DNA of 64,000 nt from Cyanoderma ruficeps. Taxonomy: Eukaryota; Chordata; Aves; Passeriformes; Timaliidae. The translations under genes were made by a program, and so were the position numbers. The stretch is taken from positions 669,527 through 733,526 of the forward strand of contig VZDJ01000006.1 in the NCBI GenBank assembly GCA_008694505.1, given 5' to 3'. Positions 1 through 11,510 of the stretch are shown one piece after another. Numbering within the stretch: the stretch's first letter is position 1; each line of letters starts with the position of its first letter. The notes under the pieces are model-generated. The model was not told where the DNA came from. It was given only the letters and a program-made list of their open reading frames with translations, and searched no databases.

Positions 1-833
1 GATATATCAGTAAATATTGAAAGTTGGAACAGAGGCAGTGTAGCTTTGGCAGGTTCAAAATTACAGTTTTTTGTGTAAATACATTATTATGGGTGTTTAT
101 TTTAGTCTTATTTGTAGTTCATTACTGATTGAATGTAGAAATTACGTTGCAGCGCTCTTATGTGACATAGGGAGTCTGAAATAAATACTATAGGAAAAAC
201 ACTTTGATTCTAGTTTTTAATATCATAATTTCATTTTATGCTACAGCAGCATAAAAAATATTTCATCAGATTTGTCTAGGCTTACGTTCCTTGACAGCAT
301 TGCGATTTAGAGTAGCCTAGAAATATTAAGTGTACACCTGCCACGTTATACCACATTGCTTCTGCTGGAAGAATGTTTTTCTCTGCAACTCAGGTGATTT
401 AATACTTCAGAATTAATGTGACTCCTGTGGTACATACTGAAGTTTCACAGCAGCATAAGCTCACATCTGTGATAAATAAGGGAGCTGTTAAAAAAGCTTT
501 CATTAAATCAAATTATTGTCCTACTATTCTTTGTAATAGCCAAGTGGTCAGAAAATACTTACTAGGTAGGTGTTGCATTCATTCTGAGATGCCTTTAAAA
601 TCGTTATTATACAACATTTCCTGGTGGCATCTGTTGCTTGTAGTTGTTGCTGCTGTGAGGAAAACTCTTAATAGGAGTTTGGTTTTTTATGCTTAGTTTT
701 GACTGAAACTCTCATATTGTTAAGACAAAACAAGTAACACTGGCTGAACTGGTCTGTGTAACTCACAGAGGTCAGCAAGCTGCATAGATTTAAAATTAAT
801 GCTCTACTGTAAGTGTTTCAACTCGTATATGCT

Positions 834-1138
834 TGTTGCGGAGCAAAGTTGGGCGTGTCCCAATTTAGGAACACTCGAGAGAGGCTCAGCACACGGCAGT
901 TGTAGAAAAACTTTTTAATATCTTTATTTTGACTCCAGTGTTTTATACATATGTACAGAGGTCAAGAGATTGGCTACAGAGGTCACCACCCCTTCGACCT
1001 GGATGGTGGGCATCACCATCAATCATTTCTTCTCTCACAGGAGGCGTATGTAAACATTCTAAGAATAGACATTATTTACATTAAGGCTGCGTGTGAAAGT
1101 TCTACAGAAAGACAAAAGACAGAAAGCTCAAGGCAACA
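834..1138 (-). mobile_element. Solo LTR of an endogenous retrovirus, 305 bp, antisense to FER
   Basis: On the minus strand this block starts TGTTGC and ends GCAACA, a perfect short terminal inverted repeat of LTR type. It is flanked by a near-identical 6-bp target duplication (tatgct at 828-833, tctgct at 1139-1144). Reading the minus strand, a TATA-like box (plus-strand ttttata at 941-947) precedes an AATAAA signal (plus-strand tttatt at 923-928), followed by a GC-richer R/U5-like end. A 6-bp duplication suggests a class II (beta- or alpha-like) retrovirus. No internal coding region is present, so it is a solo LTR. The family name is unknown to me. Confidence 0.78.
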
Positions 1139-1228
1139 TCTGCTACCATTGCTTTTGCTTGGAAGGGGTAGGGTTGTTTTGAATTATTAAAAAAAATATG
1201 GATATTGATCTAACACTGATATCCACTA

Positions 1229-1571
1229 TGACGGACAAAGACTCTCTAACAGTTTCAAGTTAGAAAGTGTATGTTTATTACGATGCCGGGCAGCATACGA
1301 GATGGCTCCTAAATACACACATGCAATTCACAGATGATCACAGGGCTTTTTATGTACAGGAGTATTGAATACCCAAAACACAAATGCATATTCATAACTC
1401 GGGTACATCTCATTCCCGCTTCATATGGTAATTAGCCAAAAAGCTATTAAGCATGCGTAGTTTGTTCTTTGAAATGGGTCGGTGGTCTTTTTATGGGACG
1501 GGGTCTCAAAATGATGAAGTAAGATGGGTCTTCCTTGCTTTGACTTTTTAACCTTTTAGTGCTGCGTGACA
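1229..1571 (-). mobile_element. Second solo LTR, 343 bp, antisense, different family
   Basis: On the minus strand it starts TGTCACGCAG and ends GTCCGTCA, with exact 4-bp direct repeats (plus-strand acta at 1225-1228 and 1572-1575) directly outside. Minus-strand order is U3, then a TATA-like tacataaaaag (complement near 1346-1354), then AATAAA (complement 1274-1279), then a CpG-containing R/U5 region. It lies 90 bp from the preceding LTR in the same orientation but shows no evident sequence match to it, so these look like two insertions, not one provirus. The 4-bp duplication is short, so the ends are less certain than for the neighbour. Confidence 0.68.
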
Positions 1572-2589
1572 ACTAAATCCTGTTTTTCCAGGACTGTTTG
1601 ATTTATGATTGTATTGTATTCTTGGAGTCATTGATTAGTCAGGATGCACAAACATAGTTTGACAGGCTTCATGATTTACCAGTTCCTTAAATCCGGCTTC
1701 TGTTAACAAAGGGAAATTTAACTATATTACCTCAGCAATATCTATTTTAACGAAAGTCCTTAATTCTTCAAAATTAATGTTTCAGTTTCTTCTGTGTAAA
1801 ATAAAGCTTCTAGAGCAGAAAACCCCAGGGAATGCAGAGAGATCGTGATAACTTCTTGTGGAGTGTGGGTCCAGCTTGGACATACTGTTTCCTCTTAACA
1901 CAGACATGCAGCCTGGGGATGTGCTCTCCTCACAGACCAGCAGGCACAGGACAGAGAATTGGCTAGAGGTGCTTAATAACTTTCCCTGACAATATTTGAC
2001 AGCAGTTCAAAAGATAGAACATTCGTTTTTGCTGGTTTTATGCTATGTTATTTACTTAAGATTAGGCTGATAGCTTCAGTGAACTAATTCTTAACTCAGA
2101 AGTTTAGATGTGGTATTCTGTAAATTTGAACTATTTAAATATGCACAAATAGTTTTGGGTTTTTTTTTTCCTACTAGAAAACTATTTATTATTTGCAATC
2201 GTTAATTTGTTAAGTAATAATTGGGAGAAACTTCTTAACCTCTTCTCAGAAACTGGTTGAGTGGAGAAAGGAGTGGTTATTTGTTGAAGAAACACATTCA
2301 TGTAACAATTTTGCATGACAAAGGGGAGAAGACCTTTGTGATTAAACGTGAAGATCCTATCTTGTTTCTGTCTGTCTTTGTGATTTTGGTCTTGTAAAAC
2401 CTGTGTTAATTGAGACCACTCTGCTTGCATCTCTCGATTTGCAGAGTGATGATAAGGCTGGTCACTCACTAAATTTCTGAGTGAGCTCCCAGAGACAGAA
2501 CTAACAGTCAGAACTATCCTAGTTCAGCGGCAGCAGTTTGTATAAAAATTGTTTTGTAGATAGGAATATTTAAAAGTCTAAATTGGGAG

Positions 2590-3285
2590 TGGAGTGGCTG
2601 GCTTGCAGCCCTGCAGAAAGGGGTTTGGAGTACTGGTGAACAGCAGGCTCTATATCTGTCAGCAGGGTGACAGGTGTCATCCTGGGGTGCATCAAACCCA
2701 GCACAACCAGCCACTCAACAGAGGGGATTGTCTTCTGTCTTTAGTGTTGGTGAGGCCTCACCTGGACCACTGAGAGCAGTTCTGGGCCTCACACTTTAGG
2801 AAGGTTATGAAGCCACTGGGATGCACCCAGAGGAGAGCAGTGGAGCTGGTGGAAGGGATGGAAGGTCCTGTGAGGGGCAGCTGGGGAGTCTGGGTTTGTC
2901 TAGTTTGGGGAAAAGGAGACCGAGGGGTGACATCACTGCTCTCTGCAGCTTCCTGGGGAGGAGAGGTAGAGAGGGAGGTGCTGATCTCTTCTCCCTGGGA
3001 TCCAGTGACAGGACACATGGGAAGGGCTCACAGCCATGCCAGGGGACATGTTGACTTGACAGTAGGAGACATTTCTTCATTGAGAGAGTGTTTGAACACT
3101 GGAACAGGCTTCCCAGAGAGGTGGTTGATGCCCCAAGTCTGTCAGTGTTCAGCAGACATTTGGACAATGCCCTCCAGAACATCCTTTAGTTTTTTGCCGG
3201 CCCTGAGTTGATCGGGCAGTTTAACTTCATAATTCTTGTAGGTGCCTTCCAACTGGAATATCCTGACCTAGCCTAGCCTTAGGGA
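2590..3285 (+). mobile_element. CR1 LINE fragment, 5'-truncated, sense
   Basis: A GC-rich block with the typical tail of a CR1 non-LTR retrotransposon. Broken plus-strand frames carry the C-terminal reverse-transcriptase signature: QRRAVELVEGMEG at about 2828-2866, and in another frame LGLSSLGKRRPRGDITAL at about 2891-2944. These correspond to the family pattern of an RAT/RAM...GLE motif followed by LGLFSLEKRRLRGD. It ends in ggtgccttccaactggaata, the decayed CR1 3' end. Frameshifts and substitutions make it inactive. Long open frames on both strands here are by-products of the GC-rich repeat. Confidence 0.85.
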
Positions 3286-4899
3286 AGTGAACTTGGGCTC
3301 AGTATGGGAGTCCAAATGCTTCAAAAGCCATGTAACTGGTGGGTTATTTGGGGATCAGTAAGAACTATCATATGAGGAAGCAATTTTCATAATCACATAC
3401 GGTATTTAGATGTCTCTAGCATTATTGTATGAAATGTGGAATTTAATGAGATCATTTGGGTCAGGAAGGTCCTGAAATCAATTAAATGGGTAATGTAGAG
3501 TAATCAATTGCAGAGCAAGTTCTACAACCTGTGTCTTTCCTACTGCACAATGAAAATCTGGGAAATTGAACAAAACGATGAGGAAATAGAACTAGAGAAG
3601 TTAGAAGGTTGCCTCCAAAAGCAGGGCATAATGATTTTTTTCTGAAGAACTCACTGTATGTTGTGTAATGTACCCTTCAGTATTGGCAATTCATTAACAT
3701 AAAAATACATAGTTACATTGTTTTGATGTATAGAGGTAGTCCTTTTTTTCCTTCATATCTAGGCTTTTGAATTATTTGCTGATATTTAAGTGCTTAGTCC
3801 TTACTAAAATTCAATTGACATAAAGGCCATGTTGCAGTCCCAGCAGTATTTGCCCCAGTTTCAGTCTGTGGAACAGCTGAGTAAAGTTTAATGATTTTCT
3901 AATATAAAATTATTTTGTTGTTTTTAAAAAAATAAGTTGCTAGAAAAAGAGCTGTTTGAAAGCCATGGCCATCTCATTCGTGAGTGTAAAGAACGTGCTC
4001 AATGTGTTCAGTACCATAATGTAACCAAATAATGTAATGGAATGTTCTTTTCCAGGGACAGTTAAATAATGCCCTGTGAAAAGGTGTGTCTCCAAAGCTG
4101 AAATAGATAAGGGAGTGACTATATTGGGGTTTTGTTACTGATAAACAAATGTAAAGACAGCAAAATACTCAGAAATTGTCTCTGTTGTTGAAAATGCTGA
4201 AAAAGATGTGTAGATGGAAATATAAATGCAGTTCTGGAAAACGACTGAAAAACCTCAGTCATAAACAATGGGAAATGCATTGTAGATCTAGGGATCCACA
4301 GCTGGTGATTAACAGCTTTATAGCTGAGTGCTGGTATGTACAAAACTAGATGTTTCTAAATCAAACTGAAGAAGAAAAGTTTTTTCTGTCTTAAAAATTA
4401 TTTTATGCTCAAGATTTGCATACTTACTCGGGAGGATTGTTTCCTTAAAAGAAAAAAAGAGAAAGAAAAAAGAAAAGTGGCAAAAGCTCTGATTCTCCCC
4501 TCTTTACCCATTAAAATTTTTTCTGAAATCAAATACTGTGATACTTAGTGAGATTTTAATGCAGAAAATTGCAACAACTCTGAAGCCAAGCTGTGTAACT
4601 TTCTGTGGGACCTTGCCTGTTGCCTCCTTAATCCTGATCCTAATCCTAATCTGAACTCTCCATTGCGCAGCTCCAGTCCTGCCTCTGTGATCCTGACAAT
4701 ATCCTGGCCCTACAGCTGCACACCAACACGCAACTCACCACCTTTATCCCCCACATTACATGCAGTAATACACAGGCATGTCATCCCAGCATGCTGAGGT
4801 CCTGGAAAGGATTTGTGGGATTTTTCTCACATTGGTTTTTTGTAGGAACCTTCTTGCCCACCTGCACCTGCTGTTTTGTTCTCTTTGTGATTGATCCCT

Positions 4900-5470
4900 T
4901 CTCATTTTACTATGCCCTTTCCTTAGCAGTCTCTTTCATTGCTCCCTCAAGACTGTAGCCCACCCTCTCCATCCTGGGTAGTTCCTAGTTTAAAGCTCTC
5001 ATGATGAGGTCAGTCATCTTACTGGCAAAAATACTGTTATTGTGTTTAGGAAGGGGCTTCCCGTCTTTCAAGCAGATGGTGGCCAGCAAAAAGAGTCCTA
5101 TGGTTGTAGAATCCAGACCACTATGGCCACCACTGGTTCTACAGCTACTTATCGGCCTATATTGTCCTTGTTCTCCTTGCACCCTTTCCCTTCAGTGGCA
5201 GGCTTAAGGAGGACACTGCCTGGCCCCTCGTGGTTTTCATGTCTGCCCCCAGAGCTCTGTAGTCACTTTTGGTACTGTCCAGGTTTCCCCATGCAGTGTC
5301 ATTGGTGCCCACATTTCTTATGACATTACCTCAGCTGTTTTTCCCTGTACTTACCTATTCCCAGAAATTTGCATGGACTTGCTTTTTGCAGTCGTCCCTG
5401 AAATATAAGAGACAGTTATGGGAGTTCCTGGCATACATTCTAGTAGCCAGGATACTACTAGGGTAGTTAG
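4900..5470 (-). mobile_element. CR1-type LINE remnant with ORF1 SGNH-esterase signature, antisense
   Basis: The minus strand reads VGTNDTAWGNLDSTKSDYRA over about 5312-5253, close to the conserved GTNDTA...N...K.DYRALG block of the esterase domain in CR1 ORF1. Further on it reads ICLKDGKPLPKHNNSIFASK and ends TDLIMRALN followed by a stop near 4985, matching the family's H-hydrophobic...GK..FA..L..L..RALN tail. Frameshifts separate the pieces, so it is dead. The esterase-like ORF1 is known from CR1 elements; its presence marks an unusually 5' portion of the element, since most copies are short 3' pieces. The right end is approximate. Confidence 0.72.
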
Positions 5471-8400
5471 CCTTAGTTTTATTTATGTGTAAAGACTTTC
5501 TTCCTTCTTGTTACTTGTGCAGATACTCAGTTTGTCCTGTTTTTAATTTTGCTTGTCTCTTTCCACAGTTCTAGCATATTTAAGGTTTCTCACTGTGTTT
5601 CTGTTGGTAGGATGTAACTGTATATTTTGACATCAGATATGTCATTGGCTCCTTTTGAAACTAAATTAAAATAATTGTCAAAAGCTGGGTTTGTGCAATA
5701 TTGTGTAATTGGCGTATCTACATGGGATGGCATTCACTGTGTGCTGAAGCCAAAGATCACGTTTCAATACCAGAAGCTATAAATCTAGACATTTAGTTTG
5801 TCTATTGTGAGCTAAGCCTTTATATTGATCTCTGTTGCCTCTTCTATGAACACTGTGTCATCACTTCGGAATGGCTGAAGGTCTAGCTGGAAGGAGTTTT
5901 AAGAGGGTAAAAACCTGAGCTTATTGCCATAATTATTTCTTTTAAAGCCAAAATATGTGTGAAAACTTTCTCTATTTGTAATATTTATTTTCTTAAGGTC
6001 AGCTTCCCTGAGGCATTTGCACTGTACATTGATGCTGATTGAATAAAAGATGAAGGGAACATTATGAACTGAATTTTTTCTCAGTTTATTGTCCCATCCA
6101 GTATTTCTTCCTCCATTCTAATAGGTGATTATTAGGCTGCAAGAGTCTAATAATTACGGTTGCAAAGACTTCGGATTAGCAAATCTGCCTTTTAATTGAA
6201 TATAGAGTAAAACATTCTTTTCCTGGATGGCTGTGTTGTACTGTGTACAGTAAAATCTTAGATGAGTTCCTATTAGAAATTGAAATTCTACACTCCAAAA
6301 TGATTGAAAAAGGATGCCACCCTTTTCTTTGTAAATGTAAAACTTCCGTAATTGAATTTTGCAAGCTTCACAGTACAATTTATGGTGTGACGTATTGTAT
6401 ACAGTTAGTTTCTGTTAACAGGAAGCACTAGTGTCAACAGCTGATGGCAGTAGAATTATAGTGAGATCCATTTATGAAATTCATTCTAGAGATAAAGAAA
6501 ATTGGATATTTTCTTCTGTGCTAATTGACATGTAGAACAACTGTGTTTGCTGACTCACTGCATTTTGCTACTTTAAAAAATAAACTGCAATATTAAAATA
6601 CTACTGTAACTGTGTTCACTGAATTAAATATAGATTCAAGGCTGTATTTTAAAGTTGAGTAAATATGATAATTTGATTTGTATCACAATTAGTTGAGGTG
6701 TAAGGCTGAGGAATATTGTATAGCAAAGGTATTTAATCCTTAAAACAGATGAGAAAATCAGATAGCTTAAATGTTAATGAGGTTTTTGAAAGAGATATAG
6801 TATTACTAAATTGGTAATTATGTGGATTTGATAATTTTAGTGTAAATTTTCAGTTTAGTTTAACTGTTGAAGTGGTTTGTTGCAGTTCACCAGTTACAAG
6901 CCCGGTGATGATTTCATGTGTGCTGATATTTCATAAGCTGAAAACTGATAAGGAATGAATTTTAAACAGCTGCATAGACAACTTGTAGTTCTTAAACTAT
7001 GACGTATGGAGATAATTTTAGATGATCATTTGATGTAGGGCATGCTTGAGTAGGAATAGCCAAACACAGAATAACCCAAGAAATAATGCAGCATTTTTAC
7101 CTCTGCCGCCACCTTGCCTGACTCTTCTGACTTCCCTGGACAGTGTGTCTCACAATGGACTGGCAAGCAAAACATTTCAGCCTTGGCTTCCAACAGCTTT
7201 TTCCTCTCTTTTTTCATCCAGTCTTCATGCTGTAACTGTACATGACCTGCTTATGACCTGTTCCTGACCCTTCCAAACTCTCTTCAGTCACCTTCCATTA
7301 TTTCCCCATGTTCCGCGTGCCTCTCCTTCTCCAGAAAGGCCATACATGTTCATGTTTTACTCTGAAAATGATCAGGTTCACTATGTAGCCTACTGTATTT
7401 AGAAAAAAGTCTGTATGATACTTTTGTATGATACTCTGAAATCATTTGAGGTTTTCTGCTCAGGAATAATGTATATACAGGAGGAATTTAGTCCCCAAGG
7501 CAGATGCAAAAGTGGGATTTTAAACCATCCGTTTATGTTGTGAAGGTGTCAGACATGCATGTTTGGGGGTATTTAACTTCTGAGATATTATTCTGATGTG
7601 TTAGATTATTCTACCCCTTATAAATGGTCTACATTTAATTTAGAAATAAATAGGTTTGGGGGAAATAAAAAGTATTGTCTCATGAAACATGAGTTTAGAT
7701 GGTTTGCCAAAGACAAAAACTGCTATAACTGGCTAAAGTTTAAGATAGACTTGTGAATGTTATCTCTCCACAACAGTTCTACAGAAATTTTTAAATTTGG
7801 ATTGTTTCATTCATACTTACATGAATAATTCTTTTCTCTGGAGACGCGTTTTGTCTTTGTTGTACAGAGTAACTCAGATAAACTGTAATGTAAGAAATCT
7901 GTACCTTACTTATGTACCAGGTACAAAATTAGATGAGCAGTTGGATTGTTTTCAATTAAATTAAAGACACAATATCCTTTTAAAGTGATTTTTATTAATC
8001 CGTGTTGGAAACGTGGCTGACAGTGGTGTGAGGTAGCAAGTGTCTAGAGAGCCATACAAGAGTACAAACTGTTAGAAACGTTTGTTACCTAGGGAGTTCC
8101 TGAGTCAGAAGTGCTGTCCTAGTTCTTGGTAGCTCTCCAGGATTTTTTTTTTTGCATATACTTGTCCATTCACTTTTGAACCACGTAAGTTTCTTTTTGC
8201 TTATAACTTTTACCAAAAGAATACATAGATTAGCTTAGCTGCATGCTCACTGAAGAGGATCTTTGTTTTTACTCTTTCCACATAATGCTGTACAGTTTTT
8301 ACATTGAAAGAGGTTGTGCAGGTGTATTAACTGTGTCTCTTCTTACATGTTCCTCCTCAGACTCCTAGTACTTCAGGACCCTTCACTGTAGTCATTCTTT

Positions 8401-8713
8401 CTGTATTTGTCTTGTTTCCTACCTTTGTGATGGTTAATGCCTTTCTCTAAACCTTTTGCATGTCAAGTATATCCTTCTTGAGGTCAACAAATTGCATACT
8501 TTAAAGAGGATTTAATCAGTAGCATAACAGCCCAGTCTGCTCCTTTGCTAAGTAACATTGTATGTTTCCATCAATCTTGCTCTAGTGACCCCAGCATCTC
8601 GTTTCTGTGCGCATTTACATTACTAAACCGGAATAGCTTTTAATCCATGTGCATTTCTCTAAATATTCACTCTGTAATTTACCATTGTTTTAATCAGTAC
8701 CTCTCAAGGTTTC

Positions 8714-9615
8714 TGTGTTGATTTTGCACGGCCTGGTTTTTGGTAGCGAGGGGCCACAGAGGTGGCTTCTGTGAGAAGCTGCCGGAAGCTTCCACCATGT
8801 CCAGCAGACCCAATCCCTGATGGCTCTGAAGAGGGACAGCCTTCTGGCCAAGGCTGGGCCAGTTAGAGAGGTCGGTTATCATGCCTCAGGATAACATATT
8901 TAAGAAGAAAATCAAAACAAATCAAAACCCAGTTTTTTCTAGCCAGCAAAGAGGAGATGAGAACATGTGAGGGAAGCAACATGGAGACACCAAGGTCAGT
9001 GGAGAAGGAGGGGCACGAGGTGGGTGCTCCAGGCACCAGAGCCAAGATTCCTCTGCAGGCCGTGGTGAGACCATGGTGAGGCAGCTGTGCCCTTGCAGCC
9101 CGTGGGGATCCACGGGGAATGCAGAGATCCACCCACAGCCCGTGGCGGTGATGCCCACGCTGGAGCAGGTGGATGCCTGGAGGAGGGTGATCCAGTGGGA
9201 GACCCTGTGGAGAGAGGGGAGAGGGCCCCTTGCTTCCAGGCTGGAGCAGCCTGCCCCCCGTGGAAAGAGAGACCCAGGGGCTGCAGTTTTGAAACACTGT
9301 CTGCCTGTGGGAGGAATTAATGTTGCAGCATTTTCAGGGGAATTGTTTTTAAAAACTGTTTTAAAAATTGTTTTTTTAAAAAAGGGGTTTTTAAGGACTT
9401 ACTTTACTTCTCATTATCCTCCTCTGATTTTGTTATTAATAAATTCACTTTGTACCTTTAAGCTGAACCTGTTTTTTGCCTTTGAGTGTTTTTTCCCTGT
9501 CCTTAACTCATGAAGCTTTCATTAAATTTTTCTCTCTCTCCACAGCTGTGGCAGGGGAGGGTGGGCGAGTGGCTTTTGTGGGTGCCTGGCATTTGGCCAG
9601 TGTCAAACCATGACA
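8714..9615 (+). mobile_element. ERVL-like solo LTR, 902 bp, sense
   Basis: The block begins tgtgttgattttgcacgg and ends gtcaaaccatgaca, with a 5-bp flanking duplication that has one mismatch (gtttc at 8709-8713, gttta at 9616-9620). Five-base duplications fit class III (ERVL) elements. The middle (about 9060-9280) repeats modules of the type cagcccgtggggatccac, a pattern I recognise from long bird solo LTRs. A sense AATAAA lies at 9438-9443. Long frames on both strands (about 145 codons each) come from the GC-rich repeats and are not genes. It lies about 1.7 kb before the next FER exon. Confidence 0.8.
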
Positions 9616-11326
9616 GTTTATTTTCCAGTTCTTCATATTTGGTTTCCCTACTTGCTACTTTCAGATAGCATCTTCATCATCATCGTCTTCATCCCCTCAT
9701 CTATCAGAGTCCAGCTGATATTCCTGGGACTCTTCATTGAGTGCCTGCTTCCTCCTGTATAAATTAATCATAATATTTCAGCTAAAATTTTCTCAAGTAC
9801 CTTTGAAGTTTCAAAGCTAAGCAGCATCCAGTCCTCATAATTTGTTCTCATTTCATTTATTCTCACGAACCTCTTCTTCTGACACCTCAGAAAAAAGAGA
9901 CTCATTGACTCTCACAAAGTAATAATACTTCATCCTGGAAGTCTCTGAAGGTCTGAGGTAGTGATCACAGAAGGAAAAAAAAATTTTTTTCTTGTACTAG
10001 CTCCTTTTATATGGTGACTCTTGTTTACTTTTTCTGACAAGCTTGCTGACTCCAACGTATATGAAGGAGAATTTGTTTCTTTTTTCCCTTGACTTTTTTT
10101 ACTGTGCCTTTAATCTGGCTCTGTTTTGATTTATTTGAGTTCACAGTCCCTTGTGTATTCCTTATATGACACAGCTCTTCAAGGTCTGCTTTTCAAGCAG
10201 CTGCTTTGCCACTTAGCTATGAATGCTTACATTTTCTTTTTTCTCAGCTGCTTTGTGATGAGTAGCAGACATGTTTTTCTTACATAAATTATTTTAAGTT
10301 TGTAAGAAATGGAGTGATCTGAATGAGATTGCTTCAGGTAGTATATGTGTAAGTAGTTGTGACTCTGCACTTGATATTTGCAGATAAGAGATAAATTTAA
10401 AATGGTCTTAGTTCCTGAAAAAGTATGAGATACTTGATAAATACCAAGAAGACATCAAGGATGTCATTAAAAGTTTATATGTCTGTTCTGGTTACGGCTG
10501 AAATAGATTTGAAATAGATTTTCTCCATAGTAGGTGTTATGGGGCTGGGCTGCCTTTTGGATTTGTGGTGGAAACAGTGTTGATAACATACCCTGCATAG
10601 CTGTGCAGTTACTGTGACAAAGAATGGAATAGGTGACCTCTTGAAGTATCTTGTACTTCTGCAATTCAACCCTCAACTGGTCCTGTCAACTAGAACTTGA
10701 GGACTTCCAGTCTGAGTGGTGCAAAGCTGAGGCTGTAGAGCCAAACCGTCTGATCAGGATATTAATGTGGTAGGGAAATGTGAAGGTGTAGGAGAGAAGC
10801 TGCCCATTCTGAACAGGAGTAACAGTGAGGGTTCAGCTGCTCCCATGTAGACTGACTGCATCATTGCTTTATTAGGATTATATGTAGCAATGGAAATTCT
10901 TGAATACAAAAAATAATATATTTTTAGTGGCTGTAGTGTAGTAGGACATCTGTTCCTCTAAATAAAAAAAAAAAAATTGCAAATAAAAGAAAAGCTTTGA
11001 GATAGTAATGCGTCTTAGATTTCTTTATTGTTGATAGTTATATTATTTTTATACTTGTGGTTTTCATATACTTTTAGATAAGGAATTCTCACGTTTCTGC
11101 TCAAAGAAAATAACATTTTTCTTACATAGTTTATTAATTAAAAAAACTTAGACATTTGATCATTCATATTAATTATCTGAAAGTGGTTGGATTTTATCTT
11201 CCTCAGAGAACCATAAAAATTACTGTAGAAAAAGGGGCAGACCTGTCATAGATCTACCAGGTGTGTCATCTATAGGCCTGTATACTTGTAAATCACCATG
11301 TGCATTTTTGTGTCATTTTCTCTCAG

Positions 11327-11510
11327 GAAAGGAGACAGAGAAAGCCAAAGATCGGTGTGAAAAAGCCACTATGAAACTTCATATGTTGCATAACCAGTAT
11401 GTGTTGGCACTGAAAGGAGCACAATTACATCAGCACCAATATTACGATACTACGCTTCCTCTGTTACTTGATTCACTACAGAAGATGCAAGAAGAAATGA
11501 TTAAAGCCCT
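11327..11510 (+). CDS. FER: FER exon: F-BAR domain, C-terminal helix region
   Basis: FER is a cytoplasmic tyrosine kinase acting in adhesion, cytokine and growth-factor signalling; its F-BAR domain forms a curved helical dimer that binds membranes. This 184-bp exon begins with two bases of a split Gly codon and then encodes [20 protein letters not shown] onward to MIKA, ending with two bases of a Leu codon. It matches human FER from about residue 161 (GKETEK) to 222 with few changes (for example KDRCEKA for human KERYDKA). The acceptor is ttttctctcag and the donor gtaaga. The sequence is rich in charged residues and Leu, as expected of F-BAR helices. Related FES has the same layout, but the residue matches favour FER clearly. 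Confidence 0.97.

Larger units (their letters stand above)
1..11326 (+). other. FER: FER intron (3' part), upstream of first exon in window
   Basis: This is the downstream part of an intron whose 5' end lies outside the window. It ends in the acceptor ttttctctcag at 11316-11326 and is phase 1: the next exon supplies the last two bases of a Gly codon. No exon for earlier F-BAR residues was recognised here. The intron holds two antisense solo LTRs, a sense CR1 tail, an antisense CR1 ORF1 remnant and one ERVL-like solo LTR, listed separately. Between these I see only AT-rich sequence without structure I can name, in particular 1-833, 1572-2589, 3286-4899, 5471-8713 and 9616-11326. Confidence 0.85.

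Noticed and set aside
834..1571. The two adjacent antisense LTRs as ends of one small provirus
   Set aside because: They lack mutual similarity, have separate target duplications, and are only 90 bp apart with no internal region.
2805..3211. Frames of 125-134 codons on both strands
   Set aside because: They fall inside the decayed CR1 tail; only short pieces of the plus-strand reading reflect the old reverse transcriptase.
8863..9513. Overlapping frames of about 145 codons on both strands
   Set aside because: They lie within the ERVL-like LTR; their repeated cagcccgtgg-type modules keep frames open. No protein family match.
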